A stretch of DNA of 64,000 nucleotides from the NCBI RefSeq assembly GCF_008000815.1, contig NZ_CP042806.1, forward strand, positions 1,736,001 through 1,800,000, read 5' to 3'. The position numbers and the translations under genes are program-made. Shown piece by piece: positions 25,226 to 33,356 of the stretch (position 1 is its first letter; every line of letters begins with the position of its first letter). The notes beneath the pieces are model-generated. The model did no database searches, had not been told where the DNA came from, and saw nothing but the letters and a program-made list of their open reading frames with translations. The stretch comes from Terriglobus albidus. GTDB lineage: Bacteria > Acidobacteriota > Terriglobia > Terriglobales > Acidobacteriaceae.

Positions 25226-25546
25226 ATGGCGCGCGAGTACGTCTTTGATGTCTATATCCTCGCGAGCCGCTCCCGCACACTTTACATCGGTATGACGAAC
25301 GGTATCGGCCGCCGGCAACGGCAGCATGCCATGAAGCAGCCTGGGTCCTTTACAAGCCGATATAACATCTACCGGCTTGTCTACTACGAGCGGCACCAGT
25401 ATGTGCTCAACGCGATTGCTCGGGAGAAGGAACTCAAAACCTGGAGCCGACAGAGGAAGATTGAGCTGATTGAGAGGGAAAATCCTGCCTGGGTTGACCT
25501 GTCAGAGGCCTTTTATCGGAATTACAAAGGGGAGCGGATAACGTAA
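25226..25546 (+). CDS. Single-domain GIY-YIG nuclease-family protein
   Basis: A 106-residue protein that is almost only a GIY-YIG domain of the UPF0213/YhbQ type. The first strand pair appears as VYILASRSRTLYIGMTNGIGRR, with Tyr and the YIG triad and the catalytic Arg in the following helix (GRRQRQH). The later Glu is in IAREKELKTWSRQRKIELIE. It contains no separate DNA-binding domain. Family members cut or bind DNA; YhbQ-like proteins lack a settled role. No Shine-Dalgarno is seen, and a promoter placed very close to the ATG suggests a leaderless transcript. The gene lies inside nested inverted repeats and shares no operon with its neighbours. Confidence 0.88.
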   Translation: MAREYVFDVYILASRSRTLYIGMTNGIGRRQRQHAMKQPGSFTSRYNIYRLVYYERHQYVLNAIAREKELKTWSRQRKIELIERENPAWVDLSEAFYRNYKGERIT

Positions 25547-25572
25547 GGGGTCTGTGCTCCAGATAGGGGTTT

Positions 25573-25614
25573 GGTAGAGAAACGGATTTCTCCGCTACGC
25601 TCCGAAATGACAAA
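25573..25614. repeat. Family A REP-like repeat, long form, internal copy
   Basis: GGTAGAGAAACGGATTTC to CGAAATGACAAA, 27 nt after the GIY-YIG stop. It has the same orientation as the copies at 25058 and 47621. Confidence 0.75.
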
Positions 25615-25660
25615 GGATCGTTGCAGCTGACAAGTGAGCTGCCCGGGAGTCTGGGTAGAG

Positions 25661-25790
25661 AAGCAGATCCCTTCGGGATGACAAACAAAAAGACTTCTCG
25701 ACCAATTCAGCAGTCGGGACACCTTAGGCTATGTAAGTAGCCCATAATTTTGTCATTTCGGAGCGTAGCGGAGAAATCTGCTTCTCTACC
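25661..25790. repeat. Right inverted repeat of the GIY-YIG unit
   Basis: The arm consists of the short-form half AAGCAGATCCCTTCGGGATG, the CGGGACACCTTA block ending at 25726, a spacer, and a long-form family A copy (25749-25790, TTTGTCATTTCGGAGCG to CTTCTCTACC). The rest of the space to pepN (25791-25917) shows nothing clear. Confidence 0.75.
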
Positions 25791-25917
25791 AAACACTGAA
25801 AATCTTCCAGAAGCGCGAAAATTCCCAACAAGCGCAAAAATCCCCACAAAAAGCCGCGCCCGACTGAATAGGCGAGCGAAACCTGCCGATCTTTAGTATC
25901 GTCAACTCATTTAACAG

Positions 25918-28479
25918 ATGCGATTTTGGCTTTCCCTCTTTGTTGCAGCACTTTCTCTCATCACCTCCGCACAGGCCCAGCGTCTCCCGTCGAACGTCCG
26001 TCCAACGCATTACGCGTTGGCCATTACGCCTGACCTGAAGGCCGCGACCTTTGCGGGCGAGGAGAACATAGATCTCACGCTGGATGCTCCCGCGACAGAG
26101 ATCACGCTGAATGCTGCGGAAATCACATTTACGTCCGTACGCGCCGCCGGGCAGGTTGCTGGGGTGTCTCTGGACGATGCGAAAGAACAGGCGACGTTTA
26201 CTTTCGAGCATGCCCTGCCCGCCGGGCCGGTTACGTTGCGGATCCGGTATACGGGCATCCTCAACGATAAGCTTCGCGGCTTTTATCTTTCGAAGACGCA
26301 GCAGCGCAGCTATGGTGTAACCCAGTTCGAACCTACCGATGCGCGGCGTGCCTTTCCCAGCTTTGACGAGCCGGCGATGAAGGCGACTTTTGATATCGAA
26401 CTGGTGCTCGACGAGGGTGATACCGCGATCTCGAATACGCAGATCGTCAGCGATACCCAGTTCGGCAGTGAGAAGCATCGTGTGAAGTTTGCGACGACGC
26501 CAAGGATGTCCACGTACCTGGTGGCGTTTCTGGTTGGCGAGTTCGCATGTTCTACCGGGAGGGCAGACGGTGTGCCCATCCGTGCGTGCTCCACGCCCGA
26601 CAAGGTGAAGTACACGAAGTATGCGGTGGATGCGGCTCAGTACATCCTGCACTACTACAACCAGTACTTCGGCATTCCGTATCCGATGCCAAAGCTCGAC
26701 ATGGTCGCGCTGCCGGACTTCGAAGCGGGCGCCATGGAGAACTTCGGCTGCATCACCTATCGCGAGACCGATCTCCTGGTGGACTCAAAGAACGGCTCCG
26801 TGCCGGCGAAGAAGAATGTTGCCGAGGTGGTCGCGCATGAGATGGCGCACCAATGGTTTGGTGACATGGTGACCATGCAGTGGTGGGACAACCTGTGGCT
26901 CAACGAAGGCTTCGCCACCTGGATGGAGAAGAAGCCGCTGGCGGCGTGGCATCCGGAGTGGAACATGCAGCAGGAGCGCGCGGCCGAGCTGAACGAGACA
27001 CTCAACTATGATTCAGACTCCGCGACACGGCCCATCCGTGCTACGGCGAATACTCCCGATGAAATCAACGAGATGTTCGATGGCATCGCCTACGGCAAAG
27101 CTGGCGCTGTCCTCGCCATGGTGGAGCACTACGTTGGTCCCGAGGTCTTTCGCCAGGGAGTTCACAACTATCTGGCCGCGCATCTCTATGGCAATGCCAC
27201 TGCGGAAGACTTCTGGACGGCACAGACAGAGGTGAGCCACCAGCCGGTCGATCGCATCATGGAGAGCTTCATCAACCAGCCTGGCGTTCCGCTGCTACGT
27301 TTTACCGACAAGGCAATGGATGCACCGCGGAGCCGCTTCTATCTCTCTCCACTGACGATGCGTGCGGCGCTGGCGGAGCAGGTTCAGAGGTGGGACGTTC
27401 CGACTTGCCTGAAAGGTGTCGCCGCCGATCTCTGTCGTGTGATGGAGCCGGATGGCGCGAATAACACAATCCCGTCGCCGTTCTTCTTCGCAAACTCCGG
27501 AGCTACCGGCTACTATCGCGCGACTTATTCGCAGCAGCAGTACAGCAGCATTCTGCAATTACTGGAGACGCGCTTCTCTCCGGCGGAGCGAATGTTGTTC
27601 CTGGGAGAGCGTGAGGCTTTGATGCGGGCGGGGCTGATCCAGCTGAGTGATTACCTGAACCTGCTGCGCATGGTGAAGAAAGATGACAGTGCTGCGGTTC
27701 TGGAGACGGCCGCCGGCGGCATCTTGGGTGTCGATGCCCGCATTGTCTCGGACGAGGATCGCGCACGGCTACAGGCCTGGATCTGCATGCAGTATCGTCC
27801 GGTCTACGATGCGCTGGGCAAACCATCGAAGCACGACAGCTTTGAGAAACAGAGCCTGCGGGCCACGCTCTTTGGTCTGCTGGGCTTTGCCGGTGACAAA
27901 GAGATCATTGCCGAGGCAAACGGTTTCATGGATCAGCTCTTCCGTGGCAAGCTCTCGATCGATCCAGCGATGACCGGCACCGCACTGGCCATCGCAGCAC
28001 GTAACGGAGATCCATCGCTCTACGAGAAGATACGGAAGGCCTCGCAGATCGTGAGAGATCCAGGCTTGAAGACTGACTTTCTGCACACGCTGGCTCGCTT
28101 CACGAATCCGGCGCTGGTGGAGGCGACGTTGAAGTACGCCATCTCCGGCGAGGTGCGGACGCAGGATAGCTGGGTGCTATTAGCGATTCTGCTCTCGCGT
28201 CCGGAGACGCATGCACAGACGTGGGCTTTCATTCAGGAGAACTGGAAGCAGGTGCAGGCGACGCTGACAGAGAGCTCCGGTGCACGCATCGTTTCAGCTG
28301 TCGGGAGTTTCTGCACCCAGGATGAGCGCACGCAGGTGGAGCACTTCTTCGCCGAGCATAAGGTCGACGCCTCTGAACGCACGCTGAAGAAATCGCTGGA
28401 GTCGATCGATGCATGCATCGCCCTGCGCAAGAGTCAGCAGAGCGAGCTGTCGCGGTGGCTGGGAACAAATGCAAATTGA
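25918..28479 (+). CDS. Secreted M1 aminopeptidase (PepN/APN-like)
   Basis: An 853-residue metallo-aminopeptidase with a signal peptide ([19 protein letters not shown]), so it trims peptides in the periplasm or outside. It has the exopeptidase motif GAMENFG (residues 271-277) and the zinc site HEMAH (His307, His311) with Glu330 in NEGFATW, 18 residues after the second His. After the catalytic domain, a long helical C-terminal domain (about 540-853) matches ERAP1-like members. It is of the mammalian-APN-like branch rather than E. coli PepN. No Shine-Dalgarno is seen before ATG 25918. It is convergent with the VWFA gene. Together with the M1 enzyme at 4220 it suggests growth on peptides. Confidence 0.94.
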   Translation: MRFWLSLFVAALSLITSAQAQRLPSNVRPTHYALAITPDLKAATFAGEENIDLTLDAPATEITLNAAEITFTSVRAAGQVAGVSLDDAKEQATFTFEHALPAGPVTLRIRYTGILNDKLRGFYLSKTQQRSYGVTQFEPTDARRAFPSFDEPAMKATFDIELVLDEGDTAISNTQIVSDTQFGSEKHRVKFATTPRMSTYLVAFLVGEFACSTGRADGVPIRACSTPDKVKYTKYAVDAAQYILHYYNQYFGIPYPMPKLDMVALPDFEAGAMENFGCITYRETDLLVDSKNGSVPAKKNVAEVVAHEMAHQWFGDMVTMQWWDNLWLNEGFATWMEKKPLAAWHPEWNMQQERAAELNETLNYDSDSATRPIRATANTPDEINEMFDGIAYGKAGAVLAMVEHYVGPEVFRQGVHNYLAAHLYGNATAEDFWTAQTEVSHQPVDRIMESFINQPGVPLLRFTDKAMDAPRSRFYLSPLTMRAALAEQVQRWDVPTCLKGVAADLCRVMEPDGANNTIPSPFFFANSGATGYYRATYSQQQYSSILQLLETRFSPAERMLFLGEREALMRAGLIQLSDYLNLLRMVKKDDSAAVLETAAGGILGVDARIVSDEDRARLQAWICMQYRPVYDALGKPSKHDSFEKQSLRATLFGLLGFAGDKEIIAEANGFMDQLFRGKLSIDPAMTGTALAIAARNGDPSLYEKIRKASQIVRDPGLKTDFLHTLARFTNPALVEATLKYAISGEVRTQDSWVLLAILLSRPETHAQTWAFIQENWKQVQATLTESSGARIVSAVGSFCTQDERTQVEHFFAEHKVDASERTLKKSLESIDACIALRKSQQSELSRWLGTNAN

Positions 28480-28550
28480 ATAAGTGAATGATTGAATCAT
28501 TGAAGAATGCCGCTCCGCTCCAATAGCGCAATCGTTATTCACTTATTCAA
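28476..28550. repeat. Inverted repeat between convergent genes
   Basis: Arms TTGAATAAGTGAAT (28476-28489) and ATTCACTTATTCAA (28537-28550) pair perfectly over 14 bp with a 47-nt loop. Further ATTGAAT/ATTCAAT units flank them to 28568. AT-rich and overlapping the pepN stop, it may be a bidirectional terminator. Confidence 0.55.
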
Positions 28551-28562
28551 TCATTCATTGAT

Positions 28563-30176
28563 TCAATTGAGCTCAGCGTCAGCGGTTCCAATGCGTCCTG
28601 TCGCGGCCATACGCAATGTGAAGCGGACGCGCACAGCTTTGTCGTTGCGTTTCATGTGGTAACGCAGATTGAGTGGGCGCACCAGAGGACCGGTGGGTGG
28701 AACATCGCTTCCGGCTGAGATCTTCATGCTGCGAGCGTCACGGTCAATCTCTTTGCCTTTCTTGTCGAACTGCGTACACATCAGGATGAGTTCAGCGTGA
28801 CGCGGCTCTGTATCGGTGGCATAGTTCCAGGCGACACCGCGTGCATCCACGTGTAGCAGGTACGTGTTGGACTCGGTCGAATCTTTTTCCAGCGTCACAG
28901 GAATGCCGTCGTAGACCATCTGGCTGTTTTCTGCAGCCACAAGGTCTGAGACCAGTCGGCGCGAGGGATTGGTAGGATCGACGCGGCCCGGACCGTAGGA
29001 GAGGTAGTAGCCCTCGCGGGTGAGGACCTTTGCTCCCGGATAGTTGACGGTGACCACGATCTTGCGGAACTTCTGCATGTCACGCGAGCTATCGGTCGGC
29101 CGGTAGGTGAGGGTATAGAAGGTCGCGCCGTCTTTGATGGCGGTGCCAATCTCGGTGTCGACATCATTGCGGCCATAGAGCGCGGCCCCACCGGTTGCCT
29201 TTGCCAGAGCGGAGAACTGGTAGTTGCCGCCCAGCGGATCGTTGAACGCAGCGGCGTTGCCATACTTGCCGGGATCTACCATCACACCTGCCGGATCGAT
29301 GGTGTAGAGAGTGATCCGCGCATCTCGTAGTGTGTTGACCGCGTCCTGGATCGCGTTATCCACGCGGTGCTGCTGATCGACCGGGGCATTGACGAAGTTG
29401 AAGGGCGGGAAGCCACGGCCGACCCAGATCATATTCTTGTGGCCGAAGTGACCGGTGGTGGCTTGCGCGACGCGGCGCAGGGTGATGAAGGCGGTAGCGT
29501 AACGTTCGCCGATCCAGGAGTAGTTGTGTGTCTGCCATGGATACGCGACGAAGTGTTTATCCAGGGACTGCAGGATAGCCTGCTTATCCTGGGTGTAGTC
29601 CTTCAACACGGTGAAGTGCTGTAAATCGACCGCGAGCAGCATCGTGGGAACTTCGAGCTTGTCCGGCTGCTTCTCCAGGAACTTCTTTAGCGAGTAGCGC
29701 GCGAAGGCCATGTCTTCAAAGCGCGTATTGAACTCGTCGAGAACGATGATGTTCACAGGCGCGCGCGGCGTCAGCTTATCAAGCTCACCGGTCGAGTTAA
29801 TGGTGACGGAGGGCGGCGGAATGGTCGCGCCTGCCTGCTCGAAGTTCAGCACCGTCTGCGGTTCGCCCATCTCGGAGACAGAAAAGTCTTCCTTTTTCAG
29901 GCCCGGGATGGGGTTGCCTTTGCCGTCGACAACGACAGCGTCGAGAATCACCAGGCGTGCATTGCGCTGAATGGTATAGGCGCCGTTCTGCTGCTGGGCA
30001 GTGACCGGACTTTGCTGCGAAGACGGCGACTGTCCAGCGGCAGATGGCTGGGGCGCCGGTTGTTGCGTGGATGGAGTCTGTTCCTGAGTGGGTTGGGTGT
30101 TGGTACCGGAGGGCTCCTGCCCAACGGAGATCGTCGCCGCTGTTGCCAGAACAGCAGCCCAAAGCATCGGTCGCAT
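28563..30176 (-). CDS. Secreted VWFA-related protein of the acidobacterial type
   Basis: A 537-residue protein. After a signal peptide (MLWAAVLATAATISVGQ) comes a Gln/Pro/Thr/Ser-rich linker (about residues 25-75). A VWFA-like domain follows, starting LVILDAVVVDGKGNPIPGLKKEDFSVSE and continuing to about residue 380 (NIIVLDEFNTRFEDMAFARYSLKKFLE), where the metal site is of the divergent D-x-F-N-T type. This form recurs in Acidobacteria secretomes as a named VWFA-related domain. The C-terminal part is beta-rich (TYLLHVDARGVAWNY). ATG 30176 has AGAGGTGA upstream; the longer frame to 30242 is rejected. The biological role is unknown; surface adhesion or complex assembly are guesses from the fold. 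Confidence 0.85.
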   Translation of the reverse strand: MRPMLWAAVLATAATISVGQEPSGTNTQPTQEQTPSTQQPAPQPSAAGQSPSSQQSPVTAQQQNGAYTIQRNARLVILDAVVVDGKGNPIPGLKKEDFSVSEMGEPQTVLNFEQAGATIPPPSVTINSTGELDKLTPRAPVNIIVLDEFNTRFEDMAFARYSLKKFLEKQPDKLEVPTMLLAVDLQHFTVLKDYTQDKQAILQSLDKHFVAYPWQTHNYSWIGERYATAFITLRRVAQATTGHFGHKNMIWVGRGFPPFNFVNAPVDQQHRVDNAIQDAVNTLRDARITLYTIDPAGVMVDPGKYGNAAAFNDPLGGNYQFSALAKATGGAALYGRNDVDTEIGTAIKDGATFYTLTYRPTDSSRDMQKFRKIVVTVNYPGAKVLTREGYYLSYGPGRVDPTNPSRRLVSDLVAAENSQMVYDGIPVTLEKDSTESNTYLLHVDARGVAWNYATDTEPRHAELILMCTQFDKKGKEIDRDARSMKISAGSDVPPTGPLVRPLNLRYHMKRNDKAVRVRFTLRMAATGRIGTADAELN

Positions 30177-30293
30177 CGGTGTCACCTCTGTCGTGTGTTG
30201 CCGAGTGCCGCCAGGGGAACAGCGGCATCCTGAAGATGACACGAAAGCTGGGAAGAGGTTGCGATCTGATATGGAGATAGCGATTAATGCCGG

Positions 30294-31004
30294 CTATGTG
30301 TTTGAAACCATGACTTCTTCTTGAGAAGTGGTGGAGGACACCGGCGCAGAGGATTGAAAGAGCCACTGCTGCACGCCGATAGCCGCCAGTGCTCCCAGCA
30401 CCTGAGCAACGATGAAGGGAAGAACATCGGCCGGACGGATTGAGGCGAAGGTGTCGGTCAGGCAGCGGGCAAGCGTTACTGCGGGGTTGGCAAAGGATGT
30501 CGATGAAGTGAACCAGTACGCGGCGGTGATGTATGCGCCGACGGCATAGGGAACTGCTGCCGGGCGGACGCGAGAGCAGCTGAGCACGACCATCAGAAGA
30601 CCGAAGGTGGCTACGAACTCCGAGAGCAGTAATGCTGGTCCACTGCGGATATGGGTTCCGTGCTGCAGCAGAGACTGGCCGAAGATGGCATGCGCCAGAA
30701 CAACGCCACAGCAGGCGCCTGCGGCCTGTGCGAGGACGTAGAGTGCAGCCTCTCTGCGTGGCAGTGAGCGATCGAGGACCGCTGCCATGGTGACGACCGG
30801 ATTCATGTGAGACGAGAGATCGCCAAAGGTGAGGATCAGGGCAACCAGACCTGCGCCTGTAGCCAATGAGTTGGCGAGGAGCGCTATCGCCTCATTGCCC
30901 TGATCCAGCCTCTGACCCATGATTCCGGAGCCGACAACAACGGCCAGCAGAAGAGTGATACTGAGAAATTCTGAAACGGCGCGGCGGCCGAGAGTTGTGT
31001 TCAC
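30294..31004 (-). CDS. aqpS: Aquaporin/glycerol-facilitator-family channel, probable arsenite channel AqpS
   Basis: A 236-residue MIP-family channel with six membrane spans. The two half-helix motifs are NPVV (HMNPVVTMAAVLD) and NPAV (FANPAVTLARCLTD), the first a variant of the usual NPA. Its gene overlaps the arsC gene by ATGA (31001-31004) and is the last of arsM-arsC-aqpS. In such operons AqpS-type channels let the arsenite made by ArsC leave by diffusion, replacing ArsB or Acr3. That role is inferred from context; no arsenite pump gene is seen nearby. The C-terminal tail is Ser/Thr-rich. Confidence 0.85.
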   Translation of the reverse strand: MNTTLGRRAVSEFLSITLLLAVVVGSGIMGQRLDQGNEAIALLANSLATGAGLVALILTFGDLSSHMNPVVTMAAVLDRSLPRREAALYVLAQAAGACCGVVLAHAIFGQSLLQHGTHIRSGPALLLSEFVATFGLLMVVLSCSRVRPAAVPYAVGAYITAAYWFTSSTSFANPAVTLARCLTDTFASIRPADVLPFIVAQVLGALAAIGVQQWLFQSSAPVSSTTSQEEVMVSNT

Positions 31005-31465
31005 AAAGAACCTGCTTCGGATAGAGCTTCAGGTGTAATGGTCTTCAGGTCGAGCAGACGGTGGATGCGCCGATCGAGCGTGTCGAAGGCTTCCACATAA
31101 GCGTGCGCAATAGCCTCTTCACCGCCTTCTACTGCTGCGGGATCGGGAAGACCCCAGTGCGCGGTTGCGGGATGGCCGGGCCAGAAGGGACAGGGCTCCG
31201 CTGCAGCGTTGTCGCAAACGGTGAGAATGATGTCCATCTGCGGCCCGCCGGGCTGTGCGAACTCGTCCCAGCTCTTGCTGCGCAGACCCTTGGTGGCGAT
31301 GCCTTCCTTCCGGAGCTGGCGTAGCGCGCCCTCGCGCACCAGGCCGGCCGGCTGGCTGCCGGCGCTGAAGGCGCGGAAACGGCCCGCTCCACGATGGTTC
31401 AAAAGCGCCTCGGCAAGGATGGAGCGCGCAGAGTTTCCTGTGCACAGAAAGAGAACGTTGATCAT
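31001..31465 (-). CDS. arsC: Arsenate reductase, low-molecular-weight phosphatase type (thioredoxin-coupled)
   Basis: A 154-residue enzyme that reduces arsenate to arsenite. It starts [15 protein letters not shown], with the CX5R phosphatase loop (Cys8-Arg14), and has further cysteines in [16 protein letters not shown] matching the redox Cys pair of the S. aureus/B. subtilis type that is recycled by thioredoxin. It is not related to the glutaredoxin-linked E. coli ArsC. Its start overlaps the arsM stop (31462-31465) and its end overlaps aqpS, so the three are translated together. Confidence 0.93.
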   Translation of the reverse strand: MINVLFLCTGNSARSILAEALLNHRGAGRFRAFSAGSQPAGLVREGALRQLRKEGIATKGLRSKSWDEFAQPGGPQMDIILTVCDNAAAEPCPFWPGHPATAHWGLPDPAAVEGGEEAIAHAYVEAFDTLDRRIHRLLDLKTITPEALSEAGSL

Positions 31466-32274
31466 GCGTGTACTTCCGTTGGTTTGGTGGCACGCACGAA
31501 GGCGCTGACAAATTTGTCTTCCACCTGCGAGGCGATGGAGTCCACATCGACACCGGCTTCGGTGAGGAAGTGGCGAGCGTCTTCGATGCGATAGACGCGT
31601 GTGATTTCGAGGTCGATGCCGGTGAAGCCTGCAGCGGCGAGCTTCCCGCGATACTCCTGCTCTTCCAGAGCTCCGGCGATGCAGCCTACCCAGAGCAGCA
31701 TGCTCTGCCGGATCTCATCAGGGACGTGTCCACGAACGACAACGTCGCTGACAGCAAGGCGGCCGCCGGGTTTGAGCACGCGGAAGGCCTCGCGCAATAC
31801 ACGGTCCTTATCGCTGGAGAGATTGATCACGCAGTTGGAGATGATGACGTCTACGCTCGCGTCAGGAAGTGGAATCGCTTCAATGTGGCCCTTCAGGAAC
31901 TCGACATTCGTGACGCCTGCCTTCTGCTGATTCTCGCGGGCGAGCTCCAGCATCTCGTCTGTCATGTCGAGGCCATAGGCTTTGCCGGTGGGGCCGACGC
32001 GTTGCGCTGAAAGCAATACATCAATACCTCCACCCGAACCGAGATCAAGGACGGTCTCACCCGGTCGGAGGTCGATCAATGCCGTGGGATTGCCGCAGCC
32101 GAGGGAAGCCAGGACGGCCTTTTCCGGCAGAATGCCGTGCTGGTCGGAGCTGTAGAGGTTGCGGGTGATAGGGTCGCAGCACTGCATCAGCGGATCACAG
32201 CACGCGGGCTCATTTTGCTTAACGGCACGCGCAAGCGCGCCGTACTTGTCCTTCACGGCAGAGGTGGTATCCAT
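31462..32274 (-). CDS. arsM: Arsenite S-adenosylmethionine methyltransferase
   Basis: A 270-residue methyltransferase. The SAM motif I is [16 protein letters not shown], and ArsM features are clear: the N-terminal Cys-rich [12 protein letters not shown], then [35 protein letters not shown] and [11 protein letters not shown]. The cysteines in NCVIN and WVGCIAGA correspond to the arsenite-binding pair of known ArsM enzymes. It converts arsenite into methylated, partly volatile species. GGGAGG lies before ATG 32274. It is first in the operon arsM-arsC-aqpS and divergent from arsR, with shared regulatory DNA. Confidence 0.94.
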   Translation of the reverse strand: MDTTSAVKDKYGALARAVKQNEPACCDPLMQCCDPITRNLYSSDQHGILPEKAVLASLGCGNPTALIDLRPGETVLDLGSGGGIDVLLSAQRVGPTGKAYGLDMTDEMLELARENQQKAGVTNVEFLKGHIEAIPLPDASVDVIISNCVINLSSDKDRVLREAFRVLKPGGRLAVSDVVVRGHVPDEIRQSMLLWVGCIAGALEEQEYRGKLAAAGFTGIDLEITRVYRIEDARHFLTEAGVDVDSIASQVEDKFVSAFVRATKPTEVHA

Positions 32275-32290
32275 CGGTTCCTCCCTACAT

Positions 32291-32306
32291 ATCTGCTTAA
32301 GCAGAT
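32291..32306. promoter_or_regulatory. Palindromic operator O1 in the ars intergenic region
   Basis: Perfect 16-bp palindrome ATCTGCTTAAGCAGAT. It overlaps the -10 box and probable start point of the arsM promoter. ArsR dimers bind such dyads and leave when arsenite binds; binding here is inferred. Confidence 0.75.
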
Positions 32307-32332
32307 GTATCTGGTTTGGACATATCTGTCAA
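32304..32332 (-). promoter_or_regulatory. Promoter of arsM-arsC-aqpS
   Basis: On the minus strand TTGACA (32332-32327), a 17-nt spacer and TACATC (32309-32304). The -35 is consensus, the -10 weak, as suits a promoter controlled by a repressor. Confidence 0.65.
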
Positions 32333-32344
32333 GGCGGATATAAT
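32316..32344 (+). promoter_or_regulatory. Promoter of arsR
   Basis: TTGGAC (32316-32321), exactly 17 nt, and TATAAT (32339-32344), a near-consensus sigma-70 promoter. The predicted start point (about 32351) is only about 3 nt before ATG 32354, so the mRNA is nearly leaderless. Confidence 0.75.
32324..32339. promoter_or_regulatory. Imperfect operator O2 between the arsR -35 and -10 boxes
   Basis: ATCTGTCAAGGCGGAT, an imperfect version of O1 with the same outer ATCTG/GGAT ends (extended by ATATC...GATAT). It fills the arsR spacer and also covers the arsM -35, so one bound repressor could block both promoters. Confidence 0.65.
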
Positions 32345-32353
32345 GAATTTGGC

Positions 32354-32752
32354 ATGACGGCGAGAGGCAGAACGGAGCAACTGGCGCAGATCTTTACCGC
32401 GCTCTCTGACCCGACGCGTCTGCGCATCCTTAATCTTCTGAACGGGCGTGAGGTTTGCGTCTGCTATTTCGTTGAGATTCTCAACGAGCCGCAACCGAAG
32501 ATCTCGCGGCATCTGGCGTATCTGCGAAGTGCGGGCATGGTGGCGACTCGCAAAGAGGGTAAGTGGGTGCACTACAGCATCGCCTGGCCTGAAGAGAAGG
32601 ATCTTCGGAAAGCGCTAAGCGCGGCCCTGCGGGCGTTGGAAGATGACAGGAAGATGCAGGCGGACCTGCGGCATCTGGAGATGGCCTGTTGCTCTCCGCA
32701 GAAGTTTGTCACGCTGGAAGGTGCGCCGGTTCCGGCGCGTGCCGTGGAGTAA
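32354..32752 (+). CDS. arsR: ArsR-family arsenic-responsive repressor
   Basis: A 132-residue winged-helix repressor (ALSDPTRLRILNLLNGREVCVCYFVEILNEPQPKISRHLAYLRSAGMV). The metal site CVC (Cys35, Cys37) in the first recognition-helix region matches the As(III)-sensing motif ELCVCDL of plasmid ArsR. Two more adjacent cysteines lie near the end (MACCSPQK) and could be the third ligand, as in the type with C-terminal ligands. It presumably represses both itself and the divergent arsM operon. ATG 32354 lies only 9 nt after a TATAAT box and has no Shine-Dalgarno; longer upstream frames would cross the promoter and are rejected. Confidence 0.92.
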   Translation: MTARGRTEQLAQIFTALSDPTRLRILNLLNGREVCVCYFVEILNEPQPKISRHLAYLRSAGMVATRKEGKWVHYSIAWPEEKDLRKALSAALRALEDDRKMQADLRHLEMACCSPQKFVTLEGAPVPARAVE

Positions 32753-32763
32753 AGGCAAAACAA

Positions 32764-32817
32764 TTCGCGCTTTGCGCGAACTCCCAGGTCCCAGAAACGG
32801 GACCCGGGGCACCCGGT
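32764..32817. repeat. Family B repeat, first copy
   Basis: TTCGCGC-ttt-GCGCGAA hairpin followed by CCCAGGTCCCAGAAACGGGACCCGGGGCACCC, in which GGTCCC and GGGACC pair. A near-identical copy lies at 34734-34786. Being just after arsR, it could act as a terminator. Confidence 0.8.
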
Positions 32818-32846
32818 ACATCAATTCGTCATGCGGTATGGGGCCT

Positions 32847-33335
32847 CTATATTTCGAGGCGGGGGACAGTGACGCCGAGTTGGTCGGCGATAGCGGTTAC
32901 GACGATTTCATGATCTTCCGGCTGCGTCAGGCCGCTGAGGACGATGGCTCCCAGGCATCCTGAGCCGCGGAGGGTAAGAGGGAATCCGCCTCCGTGCGCG
33001 GCGTACTCGGCGAGCGTGAGTCCCTGGCGCACTTCAAGGGTCGTGTTCTGTCTGGCCAGTTCCTTGCCGACGCGGAAGCTGGACTTAGCAAAGCGGACGA
33101 CGGTGTTGCGCTTGCGGCGCACCCAATCTTCGTTGCCCGGAGCGACGTTGGGCGTCGCGGCGTAGAAGAGAGTCTGACCGCCCATCCAGATGCCGAAAGC
33201 GGTAGGACGGCTGTCTTTCACGACCAGGGTGCGCAGGCGGCTGCCCAGCTCCCAGGCTGTGTCGGCGTTGAAGGTGGAGAACTGCAGAGCGGCTTCCTGC
33301 TCGGTAATGATCCGGATCTCGTCGTCGAGTGTCAT
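32847..33335 (-). CDS. UPF0303 (heme-degrading domain-like, GlcG/HbpS superfamily) protein
   Basis: A 162-residue soluble protein of the UPF0303 family, recognised by DSRPTAFGIWMGGQTLFYAATPNVAPGNEDWVRRKRNTVVRFAKSSF and YAAHGGGFPLTLRGSGCLGAIVLSGLTQPEDHEIVVTAI. The fold is shared with GlcG and HbpS, some of which bind haem or small molecules. No enzymatic function is established for this family. Its start is only 21 nt from the divergent MFS start, so control regions must overlap the coding ends. Confidence 0.85.
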   Translation of the reverse strand: MTLDDEIRIITEQEAALQFSTFNADTAWELGSRLRTLVVKDSRPTAFGIWMGGQTLFYAATPNVAPGNEDWVRRKRNTVVRFAKSSFRVGKELARQNTTLEVRQGLTLAEYAAHGGGFPLTLRGSGCLGAIVLSGLTQPEDHEIVVTAIADQLGVTVPRLEI

Positions 33336-33356
33336 AGCTTCCTATAAAGTTATCTC

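Larger units (their letters stand above)
25058..25790. mobile_element. Candidate GIY-YIG mobile unit bounded by long imperfect inverted repeats
   Basis: The unit is about 733 bp. Left arm 25058-25187 and right arm 25661-25790 (read inverted) match along nearly their whole 130-nt length. From outside in, both have the long-form family A repeat (GGTAGAG...ATTTCTCCGCT...ATGACAA), a less similar spacer of about 30 nt containing TGGG, and TAAGGTGTCCCGA with CTGAAT. Both then end with TTTTTGTTTGTCATCCCG and GGGATCTGCTT. A single GIY-YIG gene lies inside, with one more family A copy (25573-25614) after it. No target-site duplication was made out. Mobility is inferred from this layout; it resembles REP sequences flanking a RAYT transposase but with a different nuclease. 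Confidence 0.5.

Noticed and set aside
25034-25790. CRISPR array
   Set aside because: The repeats are inverted and of two types, not direct with equal spacers, and no cas gene is near.
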